Shown in pieces: positions 27,441 through 36,366 of a DNA stretch of 64,000 nucleotides. Each line of letters starts with the position of its first letter. Within the stretch, counting starts at the first letter, position 1. The DNA is taken from positions 186,001 to 250,000 of the forward strand of contig NZ_RIBS01000003.1 of assembly GCF_003719825.1 (NCBI RefSeq). Direction: 5' to 3'. Both the position numbers and the translations under genes were made by a program. The notes below the pieces were generated by a model. The model made no database searches. It was not told where the DNA came from and saw nothing but the letters and a program-made list of their open reading frames with translations. Origin of the DNA: Montanilutibacter psychrotolerans (GTDB lineage Bacteria > Pseudomonadota > Gammaproteobacteria > Xanthomonadales > Xanthomonadaceae).

Positions 27441-28514
27441 ATGCGCATCACCGTCGTTGCGAAGCGTCACTACACCAAGAAGGATGCATTCGCCGAGAGC
27501 TTCGGACGTGTCTACCAACTTCCGCTGCAATGGCATCGCGACGGTCACCAGGTGCAACTGCACCTGCTCGACTACCACTCGCTTCGACGCGATCACACCG
27601 CACGCGATGGATTCGACGTGTACGCCGAACCCGCTGCGTCGCCTTTGGCGTTGCGTCGGATCGTGCGCGCGCAGGCGCGCTTCAATCCCGACGTCGTGAT
27701 CGGCAGCGGCGACAGCGCCATTGGCTTGCTTGGCCGGTGGATTGCCCGCCGCCAAGGCGCGCGATTCGTGTTCGATGCCTACGACGACTATCGCCGGTTC
27801 GGCAATTCACGGCTGTTCCTCGGTTGGGATGCCTATGGGTGGCTGGTGAATCGCGCCGACGTTGTCATGTATGCCAGCCAGCGTCTTGCCGACGAGCACA
27901 GCGGATCGGCCGCGTCCGTGATTGTTCCCAACGGTGTCGACCCGGCACAGTTCGCCCCCGCCGACCTCGCGCGGTCGCGATCGGACAATGCCCTGCCGCC
28001 CCCGGAGCAAGTGCGCCTGGTTGGCTACTTCGGAAGCATGGAGCGCGATCGCGGCGTCGACGTGTTGATCGAGGCGGTCCGCAAGCTGCACTGCAACGAT
28101 CCGCGCGTGCGGCTGCTGCTGGCCGGTCGCAAACGCGACGACATGCAGCTCGACGCGGCCTGGATCCACTATGTCGGCCAGGTGGACCACCGCAGCATCC
28201 CCGGGCTGCTCAACGCGTGCGATGTCGTCGCCCTGCCGTACCTGCTCAGTCCGCTGATGGACATGGGGGCGTCGTGCAAGATCGCCGAGTACCTCTTCTG
28301 CCGTCGACCGCTTGCCGCGACGCGAACGCCCAACTTCCTCTGCAATTTTCCGCACCAGGCCCAAGCGCTCGCGGACCGGCTTGCCTCACCCGGTGACGCG
28401 GACGACCTCGCCCGGGTGCTGTCGCTGCAGCTGGACACGCCCAGCATCGCCCCCGTCCCCGAGGAGATGGCGTGGCAGCGGATCGCCCATCAGGCGGCGG
28501 CCGCCTTCGGCTGA
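27441..28514 (+). CDS. GT-B (GT4-like) glycosyltransferase
   Basis: The 357-residue protein has the two-domain layout of GT4 enzymes. The N-terminal domain begins MRITVVAKRHYTKKDAF; the C-terminal domain has VGYFGSMERDRGVDVLIEA, VRLLLAGR and a donor-binding stretch MGASCKIAEYLFCRRP in place of the usual E-x7-E motif. The ATG at 27441 is preferred over in-frame codons upstream that would add a non-family extension. It is a single plus-strand gene, convergent with the following GT4 gene. Confidence 0.82.
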   Translation: MRITVVAKRHYTKKDAFAESFGRVYQLPLQWHRDGHQVQLHLLDYHSLRRDHTARDGFDVYAEPAASPLALRRIVRAQARFNPDVVIGSGDSAIGLLGRWIARRQGARFVFDAYDDYRRFGNSRLFLGWDAYGWLVNRADVVMYASQRLADEHSGSAASVIVPNGVDPAQFAPADLARSRSDNALPPPEQVRLVGYFGSMERDRGVDVLIEAVRKLHCNDPRVRLLLAGRKRDDMQLDAAWIHYVGQVDHRSIPGLLNACDVVALPYLLSPLMDMGASCKIAEYLFCRRPLAATRTPNFLCNFPHQAQALADRLASPGDADDLARVLSLQLDTPSIAPVPEEMAWQRIAHQAAAAFG

Positions 28515-28574
28515 CCACGACGCGCGGCTGACGCAACGATTGCGGGACACTTCGGTCGACCGCGCTGAACCCGC

Positions 28575-29798
28575 TCAGCTTCCCGAACGATCTTGCGCGA
28601 GCCGCGAAAGCAGATCCGCGTACCCGGCCGCCACCTGTTGCCAGGACAGGCGCTCCAGCAACCGGTTGCGCGCCAGCGTCGCCTTGGCGGCACTCGCATC
28701 GGCGTCGCGCAACACGTCCACCAGCGCGTCGGCCAGGGCAGCGGGGTCGTTCTGCGGAACAATCCAGGACAGGTCGTCGTCGACGACGTCGCGCACGGCC
28801 GGAACGTCCCCCACAACCACCGGGCAATGGCAGGCGATTGCCTCGGCAACCACCAGGCCCAGTCCCTCCTGGTCGCCGTCCGCGGCCTCGACGAACGGTG
28901 CCGCAAACACCGCCGCGGCCCGGTAGTGGGCCGGCAGCGCGGCCTGAGGAACGGCGCCCAGGAACGTCACCCGATCCGCCAGCCCAAGGTGTTCGACCCG
29001 GGCGGCGAGCGCCGCCTGTTCCGGGCCAAAGCCGATGACATCGAGCCGCGCCTCGGGGACTTTCTGCAGGACCTGCGGCATGGCATCAATCAGGTGGATG
29101 ACGCCCTTCTTGGCGACCAGCCGCCCCACGAACAGGATCGTCGCGGTGGAACGCGCCGGGGCCGGCTCGGATCCTGGCGACGGCGTGAACAGGCCGAAAT
29201 CCACGCCCATCGGCATGACGTGCGCGTCCGCGCCAGGATGCTCGTCGCGCAGGCGCGAACGCATGGCCCGGCTGACCACGCTCACGGCGGCCACACGCGC
29301 GAGCACGAAGCTGCGCAAACCGCGGTACAGCCGTCCACGGATGGCAAACAGGTCCGCGCCATGCGACGTCACCAGTACCGGCGGCCTTCCCGGCACACAC
29401 GCCGCCACCAGCCCCTGCGGGAGTAGCCAATGCGCATGCACCACGTCCGGACGGAGCTTGCGGATGAACCGCAAGGTGGCCCAGGCCTGGGCGATGAGGA
29501 ACGGCGGCACCAACAGCCATCGCCAGGGACTGCGCCGCAGGTTGGTGACGATGCCGCCGTCATTGACCAACCGCTCCATGGACGCCGGCGCGTAGCGATA
29601 GCGATGCACCTGAACGCCATCGAGCACTTCCGTTGGGCGAGCCCCCATTGCATGCGGGCCGAGCACCGTGACATCGAAACGGTCGGTCAGGCGTCGTGCC
29701 AGCTCGTGCACGAAGCCGGGCTCGTGATCACCGGTCCATCGCGGATAGGTGGACGTCAGGACCAGCAGGCGCGGTCGCACGGATTGCCTCCCGGTCAC
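28575..29798 (-). CDS. Family 4 glycosyltransferase
   Basis: The 407-residue GT-B protein starts LLVLTSTYPRWTGDHEPGFVHELARRL and has the acceptor-side SHGADLFAIRG motif. The GT4 donor site is VGRLVAKKGVIHLIDA plus the E-x7-E motif (EGLGLVVAEAI). It is third in a minus-strand group of three, about 70 bases after the methyltransferase gene. Donor and linkage are not predictable. Confidence 0.88.
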   Translation of the reverse strand: MTGRQSVRPRLLVLTSTYPRWTGDHEPGFVHELARRLTDRFDVTVLGPHAMGARPTEVLDGVQVHRYRYAPASMERLVNDGGIVTNLRRSPWRWLLVPPFLIAQAWATLRFIRKLRPDVVHAHWLLPQGLVAACVPGRPPVLVTSHGADLFAIRGRLYRGLRSFVLARVAAVSVVSRAMRSRLRDEHPGADAHVMPMGVDFGLFTPSPGSEPAPARSTATILFVGRLVAKKGVIHLIDAMPQVLQKVPEARLDVIGFGPEQAALAARVEHLGLADRVTFLGAVPQAALPAHYRAAAVFAAPFVEAADGDQEGLGLVVAEAIACHCPVVVGDVPAVRDVVDDDLSWIVPQNDPAALADALVDVLRDADASAAKATLARNRLLERLSWQQVAAGYADLLSRLAQDRSGS

Positions 29799-29865
29799 GA
29801 TCGATCTCCCGCATCCACCGCGAGCTGCGACATGCGGGCCAGCGCGAACGTCGAACCCGGTGCGC

Positions 29866-30564
29866 TCATCGCCTGCGCGCTTGCACGTTGTGTCCGAGCG
29901 CGAAATGGTGCCAGTCCGGCCACAACCAGCTCAGCGACCAGGCGGCGATATTGATCAGCAACACCATGGGCATCGCGAACGGCAGCAGCCAGACCCGATC
30001 GGAGCGCCCGAGCAGCGAGCCGGCAATCGCCAGGCATGCCAGCGCACCTGCGGCCCGGATGGCGTGCAATGGCTTGTCGAGCGCCACCACGTCCATGCCC
30101 GCACCGGACAGGTCGCGCCTCAGACCGAACTCGGTGTAGCGCTGGTAGTCGTAGGGCGCGTCGTGCAGCGGATAGAGGAACGGCATGGAGATCCACGCCG
30201 TCCCACCGGGTTTGAGCACGCGCGCGATCTCCGCGGCAACCGTTGCAGGCGCGGCCACATGCTCCAGCACCTCCAGGCAGATGACCCCATCGAAACTTGC
30301 ATCCGCGAAAGGCAGGGCGGCGGCATCGGCGAACACGTCGGGACGCGCGGCATACAAGTCGCGCCCGGTGGATGGGTAGTCGAGCGCAACGTACTCCACC
30401 GTTGCCGGAAGGTGCGGCTGGACCCATCGATCCGCCGCACCGATATCCAGCACCCGCCCGCTGGACTGCGCCAACCCGGCAGGAGGCCGGCGAGGACCCA
30501 ACAGCCACTGCGGGTGCAAGGGCGTTCGCTTCAGCAGCGCCGCAAATGCGCGCAGGCGACTCAT
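29866..30564 (-). CDS. SAM-dependent methyltransferase with C-terminal membrane segment
   Basis: The 232-residue protein has a Methyltransf_11-type core: VLDIGAADRWVQPHL, ALDYPSTG, and FDGVICLEVLEHVAAP followed by VLKPGGTAWISMPF. Motif I reads GAADR, lacking the second Gly of the usual GxGxG. A hydrophobic C-terminal stretch (about residues 165-215) suggests membrane association. It overlaps the upstream GT2 gene by ATGA, so the two are translationally coupled. Confidence 0.78.
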   Translation of the reverse strand: MSRLRAFAALLKRTPLHPQWLLGPRRPPAGLAQSSGRVLDIGAADRWVQPHLPATVEYVALDYPSTGRDLYAARPDVFADAAALPFADASFDGVICLEVLEHVAAPATVAAEIARVLKPGGTAWISMPFLYPLHDAPYDYQRYTEFGLRRDLSGAGMDVVALDKPLHAIRAAGALACLAIAGSLLGRSDRVWLLPFAMPMVLLINIAAWSLSWLWPDWHHFALGHNVQARRR

Positions 30565-31421
30565 CGATCCGGCGGCCGCGTGTAGGTCAGGGACGTGATC
30601 TGCTCGGAAACCAGCCCGATCAGGAACACGATCACTCCCGCGCTCAACAACAGCGCGCTCATGTTGGTGAACCGGTGCAAGGTGAGGAAGGTAAACGCGT
30701 AGTAGCCGAAACCCAGCGTGAAGAACGTCGCGCCGATCGGCGCAAACAGCTTCAATGGGGAGTACAGGGTGGCGATCTTGAAGATGATCAGCAGGAAGCG
30801 AAGGCCATCACGCAGCGGACGGATATGGCTGGAGGTTCCCACCCGCCGGGCGACCGGGATCGGCACGTAGGCCACCGGATAGGCGCTGCGGAAGAACGCC
30901 ATCGTGCTGGTCGTCGGATAGCTGAAGCCGTTTGGCAGCAAATGTAGGAATTCGCGGAACTTGTCGGCACGTACGGCGCGGAAGCCGGACGTAAGATCAA
31001 GGACGCGGTGCCCGGTCATCCAGCTGGCCAGGCGGTTGTAGAAGGCGTTTGCGAGGCCCCGGTGGAGGTTGGCCTGGCCGTTGGCGTCGCGCGCTCCCAC
31101 CGCCATGTCGTAGCCCGCTTCCAGCTTGGCCAGCAGCTGGCCGATATGGGCCGGGTCGTGCTGGCCGTCCGCGTCCATGAACACGAGGATGTCGTTGCTG
31201 GCCGCGCGGGCGCCGCGCTTGATCGCCGCGCCATTGCCCATCGAGTATGGCGACGACAGCACCCGCGCACCGAAGGCGCTTGCCACCTGCGCGGTGTCGT
31301 CGGTGGACCCGTCGTCGACCACGATGAGTTCCGCCTGCGGCCACTGGCTGCGCAGGGCTGGCAATGTCCGTGCCAGCCCGTCGGCTTCGTTTTTCGCAGG
31401 CAGAATCACGGAAATATTCAT
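30561..31421 (-). CDS. Membrane-anchored family 2 glycosyltransferase (dolichyl-phosphate mannosyltransferase-like)
   Basis: The 286 residues comprise a GT-A domain (SVILPAKNEADGLARTL, IVVDDGSTDDTAQVA, MDADGQHD) and two C-terminal membrane helices (about residues 220-275). Such proteins charge polyprenyl phosphate with a single sugar, providing the donor for periplasmic GT-C enzymes. This fits functionally with the GT-C-like protein beside pilA2, though the pairing is inference. It is the first gene of a three-gene minus-strand group and diverges from pilB. Confidence 0.87.
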   Translation of the reverse strand: MNISVILPAKNEADGLARTLPALRSQWPQAELIVVDDGSTDDTAQVASAFGARVLSSPYSMGNGAAIKRGARAASNDILVFMDADGQHDPAHIGQLLAKLEAGYDMAVGARDANGQANLHRGLANAFYNRLASWMTGHRVLDLTSGFRAVRADKFREFLHLLPNGFSYPTTSTMAFFRSAYPVAYVPIPVARRVGTSSHIRPLRDGLRFLLIIFKIATLYSPLKLFAPIGATFFTLGFGYYAFTFLTLHRFTNMSALLLSAGVIVFLIGLVSEQITSLTYTRPPDR

Positions 31422-31583
31422 CGGGCCCCCTCTAGGCCCACAGGGTAGGCGATCGCGCCATTTCCCGGATAGGTGCAGCCTGCACAGAATCGCCTTTGCG
31501 GATTTCCGGAAAGGTGCGCTCGTTCCGCACGCGGGGGCGCGGGATTGGGGTACAGTCGGGTGGGGAAAAACGAGGGGGTTTCA

Positions 31584-33308
31584 ATGGCAACCGTTGCCAC
31601 TGCCAACCTGGTGGGGATTACCGGCATTGCCCGGCGCTTGGTGCTGGACGGCGCCCTGGACGAACAGTCCGCGCGCGAGGCGATGAGCGGCGCGACCAAC
31701 CAGAAACAGCCGCTCGCCACCTACCTGTCCGACAAGCGCCTGGTCAGCACGGCCCAGCTCGCCGCCGCCAACTCGATGGAGTTCGGCGTCCCGCTGATCG
31801 ACATCGGCGCGATGGACCCGGCACAGACGGCAATCAAGCTGGTCAGCGAGTCGTTGATCCGCAAGCACCAGGTGCTGCCGCTGTTCAAGCGGGGCAACCG
31901 CCTCTTCATCGGCCTGGCCGACCCGACCGACACTGCAGCGCTCGACGAGATCAAGTTCCAGACGAATCTCACGGTCGAGGCGATCCTGGTCGACGAAGAC
32001 CGCCTGCTGCGCACGATCGACCTGTGGCTCGAGGCCAGCGACGCGCTTTCCAGCGCCGTCGGCAGCGACGAAGGCATGGACAACCTCGATGTCGCCGGCG
32101 ATCAGGAACTGAACACCGACACCGGCGTCGAGGTCAAGACCGACGACACCCCGGTCGTGAAGTTCGTCAACAAGGTGCTGGTCGATGCGATCCGTCGCGG
32201 CGCATCGGACATCCACTTCGAGCCTTACGAGACCGAATACCGGGTCCGCACCCGCATCGACGGCCTGCTCAAGCAGATCACCAAGGTCCCGCCCAACCTG
32301 CAGGCGCGCATCGCGGCGCGACTCAAGGTCATGGCGCAGCTGGACATCGCCGAAAAGCGCGTCCCGCAGGACGGCCGCATCAAGCTCAACATCTCCAAGT
32401 CCAAGCAGATCGACTTCCGCGTCAGCACCCTGCCGACGCTGTTCGGCGAAAAGGTGGTGCTGCGTATCCTGGACGGCAGTGCGGCCAAGCTCGGTATCGA
32501 CAAGCTCGGCTACGAGGACGACCAGCGCGCACTGTACGAGAAGGCGCTCGCCAACCCCTACGGCATGGTGCTGGTCACCGGCCCGACCGGTTCGGGCAAG
32601 ACGGTGTCGCTGTACACCGGTCTCAACATTCTCAACGACGAGCAGCGCAACATCTCCACGGTCGAAGACCCGGTCGAAATCCGCGTGCCGGGCATCAACC
32701 AGGTGCAGATGAACGTCAAGCGCGGCATGACCTTTGCCGCCGCGCTGCGCAGCTTCCTGCGACAGGATCCGGACGTGATCATGGTCGGCGAAATCCGCGA
32801 CCTGGAAACGGCCGAGATCGCGATCAAGGCCGCGCAGACCGGTCACATGGTGCTGTCGACCCTGCACACCAACGACGCACCGCAGACCATCGCGCGCCTG
32901 ATGAACATGGGCGTCGCACCGTTCAACATCACCTCATCGGTCACCCTGGTGATCGCCCAGCGCCTCGCGCGCCGGCTGCACGACTGCAAGCGCGAGGTTC
33001 ACCTGCCCGAGCACGCATTGCTGGCCGAGGGATACAGCGCCGAGGAAATCGCCTCACCCAGCTTCAAACTCTTTGAAGCCGTAGGCTGTCCGGACTGCAC
33101 CGAAGGCTACAAGGGCCGTACCGGTATCTATCAGGTAATGCCGATGACCGACGAGATCCAGGCAATCGTGCTGGCCGGCGGCAACGCCATGCAGATCGCC
33201 GATGCGGCGCAACGGTCCGGCGTGCGTGACCTGCGCCAATCCGCACTGCTCAAGGCCCGCAACGGCGTCACCAGCTTGGCCGAGATCAACCGGGTAACCA
33301 AGGACTGA
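31584..33308 (+). CDS. pilB: Type IV pilus extension ATPase
   Basis: PilB is the hexameric cytoplasmic ATPase that powers pilus assembly. The 574 residues contain a MshEN-type N-terminal domain (1-170) and the secretion-ATPase core with Walker A GPTGSGKT at 333-340, a Walker B region DVIMVGEIRD from 397, and the His box LSTLHTND. Of the two cysteine pairs that usually bind zinc, the second is intact (CPDC) but the first is reduced to one Cys (LHDCKREV). GAGGGGG precedes the ATG at 31584, and TACAGT at 31551-31556 is a possible -10. It is separated from the pilins by 18 kb. Confidence 0.96.
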   Translation: MATVATANLVGITGIARRLVLDGALDEQSAREAMSGATNQKQPLATYLSDKRLVSTAQLAAANSMEFGVPLIDIGAMDPAQTAIKLVSESLIRKHQVLPLFKRGNRLFIGLADPTDTAALDEIKFQTNLTVEAILVDEDRLLRTIDLWLEASDALSSAVGSDEGMDNLDVAGDQELNTDTGVEVKTDDTPVVKFVNKVLVDAIRRGASDIHFEPYETEYRVRTRIDGLLKQITKVPPNLQARIAARLKVMAQLDIAEKRVPQDGRIKLNISKSKQIDFRVSTLPTLFGEKVVLRILDGSAAKLGIDKLGYEDDQRALYEKALANPYGMVLVTGPTGSGKTVSLYTGLNILNDEQRNISTVEDPVEIRVPGINQVQMNVKRGMTFAAALRSFLRQDPDVIMVGEIRDLETAEIAIKAAQTGHMVLSTLHTNDAPQTIARLMNMGVAPFNITSSVTLVIAQRLARRLHDCKREVHLPEHALLAEGYSAEEIASPSFKLFEAVGCPDCTEGYKGRTGIYQVMPMTDEIQAIVLAGGNAMQIADAAQRSGVRDLRQSALLKARNGVTSLAEINRVTKD

Positions 33309-33405
33309 GCCATGCCCCGTTCCCGGTCAACCTACCCCACCCGCCTCGCCGCGACCGCGCGTCACCGCGCGTCTTCCCCGATCAACGCTTAAACAGGGCT
33401 GACTC

Positions 33406-34659
33406 ATGTCCGCGACCCGCACTGCCGCAAAAACCGCCATTCGCCGCGCCGATCCGATGGGCACCTTCGTATGGGAAGGCACGGACAAGCGCGGCAAGGT
33501 CATGAAGGGCGAACAGCAGGCCAAGAGCGCCAACCTGCTGCGCGCTGAACTCCGCCGCCAGGGCATCACACCCAGGATCGTGAAGCCCAAGGCCAAGCCG
33601 CTGTTCGGCGCGGCCGGCAAGCGCGTCACGCCGCTCGACATTGCCGTCTTCAGCCGGCAGATCGCGACGATGATGAAGTCCGGCGTGCCGATCGTGGGCG
33701 CGATGGAAATCATCGCCAACGGCAACAAGAATCCGCGTATGTCGAAGCTGGTCAACGACGTCCGCGCCGAGATCGAAAGCGGCTCGTCGATGCACGAGGC
33801 GCTCAGCAAGCATCCGGTCCAGTTCGACGAGCTCTACCGCAACCTGGTCAAAGCCGGCGAAGGCGCGGGCGTGCTCGAGACCGTGCTCGACACGGTCGCG
33901 ACCTACAAGGAAAACCTTGAAGCGCTGAAGGGCAAGATCAAGAAGGCGATGTTCTACCCTGCGATGGTTGTCGCGGTTGCGCTGATCGTGAGCTCGATCC
34001 TGCTGGTGTTCGTGGTGCCGCAGTTCGAAGACGTGTTCAAGGGCTTCGGTGCCGACCTGCCGGCCTTCACCCAGCTGATCGTCAAACTCAGCCGGTTCAT
34101 GGTCAGCTGGTGGTGGGCGGTGTTGCTCATCATCGTCGGCGTGATCGTCGCGTTCGTGATGTTGAAAAACCGATCGCTCGCGTTCTCGCACTTCCTCGAC
34201 AGGGTGATCCTCAAGCTTCCCGTGATCGGTCAGATCATGCACAACTCGGCGATTGCCCGCTTCGCGCGCACCCTGGCGGTGACGTTCAAGGCCGGCGTGC
34301 CGCTGGTCGAGGCCCTCGAAACCGTCGCCGGCGCCACCGGCAACACCGTGTACGAGAATGCCGTGCTCAAGATTCGCGACGACGTCGCGGTGGGCTACTC
34401 GGTCAACATGGCGATGAAGCAGGTCAATCTGTTCCCGCACATGGTCGTGCAGATGACCGCGATCGGTGAAGAAGCCGGTGCGCTCGACACCATGCTGTTC
34501 AAGGTGGCCGAGTTCTACGAGCAGGAAGTCAACAACGCCGTCGACGCACTGGCCAGCTTGCTCGAACCGCTGATCATGGTGTTCCTGGGTGTGGTTGTCG
34601 GCGGCATGGTGATTGCCATGTACCTGCCGATCTTCAAACTCGCGGCCGTGGTCGGTTAA
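33406..34659 (+). CDS. pilC: Type IV pilus inner-membrane platform protein
   Basis: PilC is the polytopic platform on which PilB acts. The 417 residues show two repeats of the GspF/PilC domain with membrane helices near 180-240 and at the C-terminus. Diagnostic segments are FSRQIATMMKSGVPIVGAME and FARTLAVTFKAGVPLVEALE, the two copies of the repeat. ATG at 33406 is used; the internal Met18 before GTFVWEG is an alternative. It lies 97 bases after pilB. Confidence 0.95.
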   Translation: MSATRTAAKTAIRRADPMGTFVWEGTDKRGKVMKGEQQAKSANLLRAELRRQGITPRIVKPKAKPLFGAAGKRVTPLDIAVFSRQIATMMKSGVPIVGAMEIIANGNKNPRMSKLVNDVRAEIESGSSMHEALSKHPVQFDELYRNLVKAGEGAGVLETVLDTVATYKENLEALKGKIKKAMFYPAMVVAVALIVSSILLVFVVPQFEDVFKGFGADLPAFTQLIVKLSRFMVSWWWAVLLIIVGVIVAFVMLKNRSLAFSHFLDRVILKLPVIGQIMHNSAIARFARTLAVTFKAGVPLVEALETVAGATGNTVYENAVLKIRDDVAVGYSVNMAMKQVNLFPHMVVQMTAIGEEAGALDTMLFKVAEFYEQEVNNAVDALASLLEPLIMVFLGVVVGGMVIAMYLPIFKLAAVVG

Positions 34660-34677
34660 GGAACGGCTCCGAGACAG

Positions 34678-35550
34678 ATGGCTTTCCTAGATCAGAACCC
34701 CGGCATCGGCTATCCGCTGATTGCCGGACTCGGGCTGCTCGTCGGCAGTTTCCTCAACGTGGTGATCCTGCGACTGCCCAAGCGGCTGGAGTGGGAGTGG
34801 AAGCGCGACAGCCGAGAAGTGCTGGAACTGCCCGAGGCGGAGGTCTACGACCCGCCGCCGCCGGGCATCGTGATCGAGCGCTCGCACTGCCCGCAGTGCA
34901 AGCGGCAGCTGAGCTGGTACGAGAACATCCCGGTGTTCAGCTGGCTTGCGCTGCGTGGCCGCTGCCGTAGTTGCCACAACCCCATTTCCATCCAGTACCC
35001 GGCCGTCGAACTGTTGACCATGGTGCTGCTGGTGCTCTGCGCGTGGCGCTTCGGCTTCGGCTGGCAGGGCTTTGGCGCGATGGTGTTCACCTGTTTCCTG
35101 ATCCCGCTGGCCGGCATCGACCTGCGCACGCAGTACCTGCCCGACAACATGACCTTGCCACTGATGTGGCTGGGCCTGATCGCCAGCAGCGACAATCTGT
35201 ACATGCCGGCGAAGCCGGCTTTGCTGGGCGTGGTCGCCGGTTACCTGAGCCTGTGGTCGGTGTCGTGGGTGTACAAGCAGGTCAAGGGCCGGCACGGCAT
35301 GGGCGGCGGCGACTTCAAGCTGCTGGCCGCGATCGGCGCGTGGGTTGGCCTCAAGGGCATCCTGCCGACCATCCTGCTGTCGTCGCTGGTCGGCGCGATC
35401 ATCGGCTCGATCTGGCTGGCCACCAAGGGCCGCGACCACGCCACCCCGATCCCGTTCGGCCCTTACCTCGCGATCGCCGGCTGGGTCTCGTTCTTCTGGG
35501 GCGATCAGCTCATCGGCAGCTACCTTCGCCTGTCGGGCCTGCAGGGCTGA
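34678..35550 (+). CDS. pilD: Prepilin peptidase / N-methyltransferase
   Basis: PilD removes the prepilin leader and methylates the new N-terminal Phe. The 290 residues include the zinc-binding cysteines Cys71/Cys74 and Cys96/Cys99, and the two aspartates of the aspartic-protease site, Asp148 (GIDLRTQ) and Asp212 (GMGGGDFKL). About seven to eight membrane helices are seen. It lies 18 bases after pilC and three bases before coaE. Confidence 0.96.
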   Translation: MAFLDQNPGIGYPLIAGLGLLVGSFLNVVILRLPKRLEWEWKRDSREVLELPEAEVYDPPPPGIVIERSHCPQCKRQLSWYENIPVFSWLALRGRCRSCHNPISIQYPAVELLTMVLLVLCAWRFGFGWQGFGAMVFTCFLIPLAGIDLRTQYLPDNMTLPLMWLGLIASSDNLYMPAKPALLGVVAGYLSLWSVSWVYKQVKGRHGMGGGDFKLLAAIGAWVGLKGILPTILLSSLVGAIIGSIWLATKGRDHATPIPFGPYLAIAGWVSFFWGDQLIGSYLRLSGLQG

Positions 35551-35553
35551 CCG

Positions 35554-36165
35554 ATGGCCGCGTACTGCGTCGGCGTCACCGGCGGCGTCGGTTCCGGCAA
35601 GAGTGAGGTCACCCGCCGCTTCGAAGCCCTGGGGATCCGCGTCGCCGATGCCGATCTGGCAGCTCGCGAGGTGGTTGCCCCCGGATCAGCGGGGTTGGCC
35701 GAGGTCGTTGCCGCGTTTGGGGTCGAGGTACTCGCCGCCGACGGCACGCTCGACCGCTCGGCAATGCGCAAACGCGTGTTCTCGGCTCCGGACGCGCGCC
35801 GCCAGCTGGAATCCATCGTCCACCCCCGCGTTCGTGCCCAGCTGCAGGCGCAATGTGCCGCGGCGGATGGCCCCTATGCGATCGCCGCCGTTCCGCTGCT
35901 GGCCGAGGGCGGTGGGCGCGATCGGTACCCGTGGCTCCAGCGCATCCTGGTGGTCGATGTGCCGGCAGAACTACAGCGCGATCGGGTGATGCGGCGCGAT
36001 GGCATCGACGGGGGCCTGGCCGACCGCATGATCGCCAGCCAGGCCAGTCGCGAGCAGCGCCTGGCGATTGCCGACGACGTGATCGTCAATGACGGCCCGC
36101 TCCACCAGCTCGACGCGCTCGTCGCCGCGCTGGACCGGCACTACCGCGCCTTGTCGGCCGCCTGA
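35554..36165 (+). CDS. coaE: Dephospho-CoA kinase
   Basis: CoaE phosphorylates the 3' hydroxyl of dephospho-CoA, the last step of coenzyme A synthesis. The 203 residues match the family. The P-loop TGGVGSGKS is at residues 9-17 and the lid/substrate segments VVDVPAELQRDRVMRRDG and IASQASREQRLAIAD follow. It is the last gene of the pilBCD-coaE operon, a common Xanthomonad and pseudomonad arrangement, and is convergent with the Nudix gene across 200 bases with no clear terminator. Confidence 0.95.
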   Translation: MAAYCVGVTGGVGSGKSEVTRRFEALGIRVADADLAAREVVAPGSAGLAEVVAAFGVEVLAADGTLDRSAMRKRVFSAPDARRQLESIVHPRVRAQLQAQCAAADGPYAIAAVPLLAEGGGRDRYPWLQRILVVDVPAELQRDRVMRRDGIDGGLADRMIASQASREQRLAIADDVIVNDGPLHQLDALVAALDRHYRALSAA

Positions 36166-36366
36166 GCGCCGGAGCCAGGCGCTGGGACGCACCAGGATGA
36201 CGCCGCATAGCGCGGCCTTAGGCCCGACCCTCCGGGTGGCATCTCAGCGGCCCCAAGCCGGCGTCGCGCTGCTTGACCTTGCAGGCAGCAAGGCTGCGGC
36301 GCAGCACAGCACCACCTGCGGACCGCTGACAAGCCACGCGACATCCGCCCATCGGGTTAACAGGCC

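Noticed and set aside
13507-31421. Classification of the island as a mobile element
   Set aside because: No integrase, transposase, inverted terminal repeats or tRNA target was found at either boundary; lateral acquisition is possible but not shown by this sequence.
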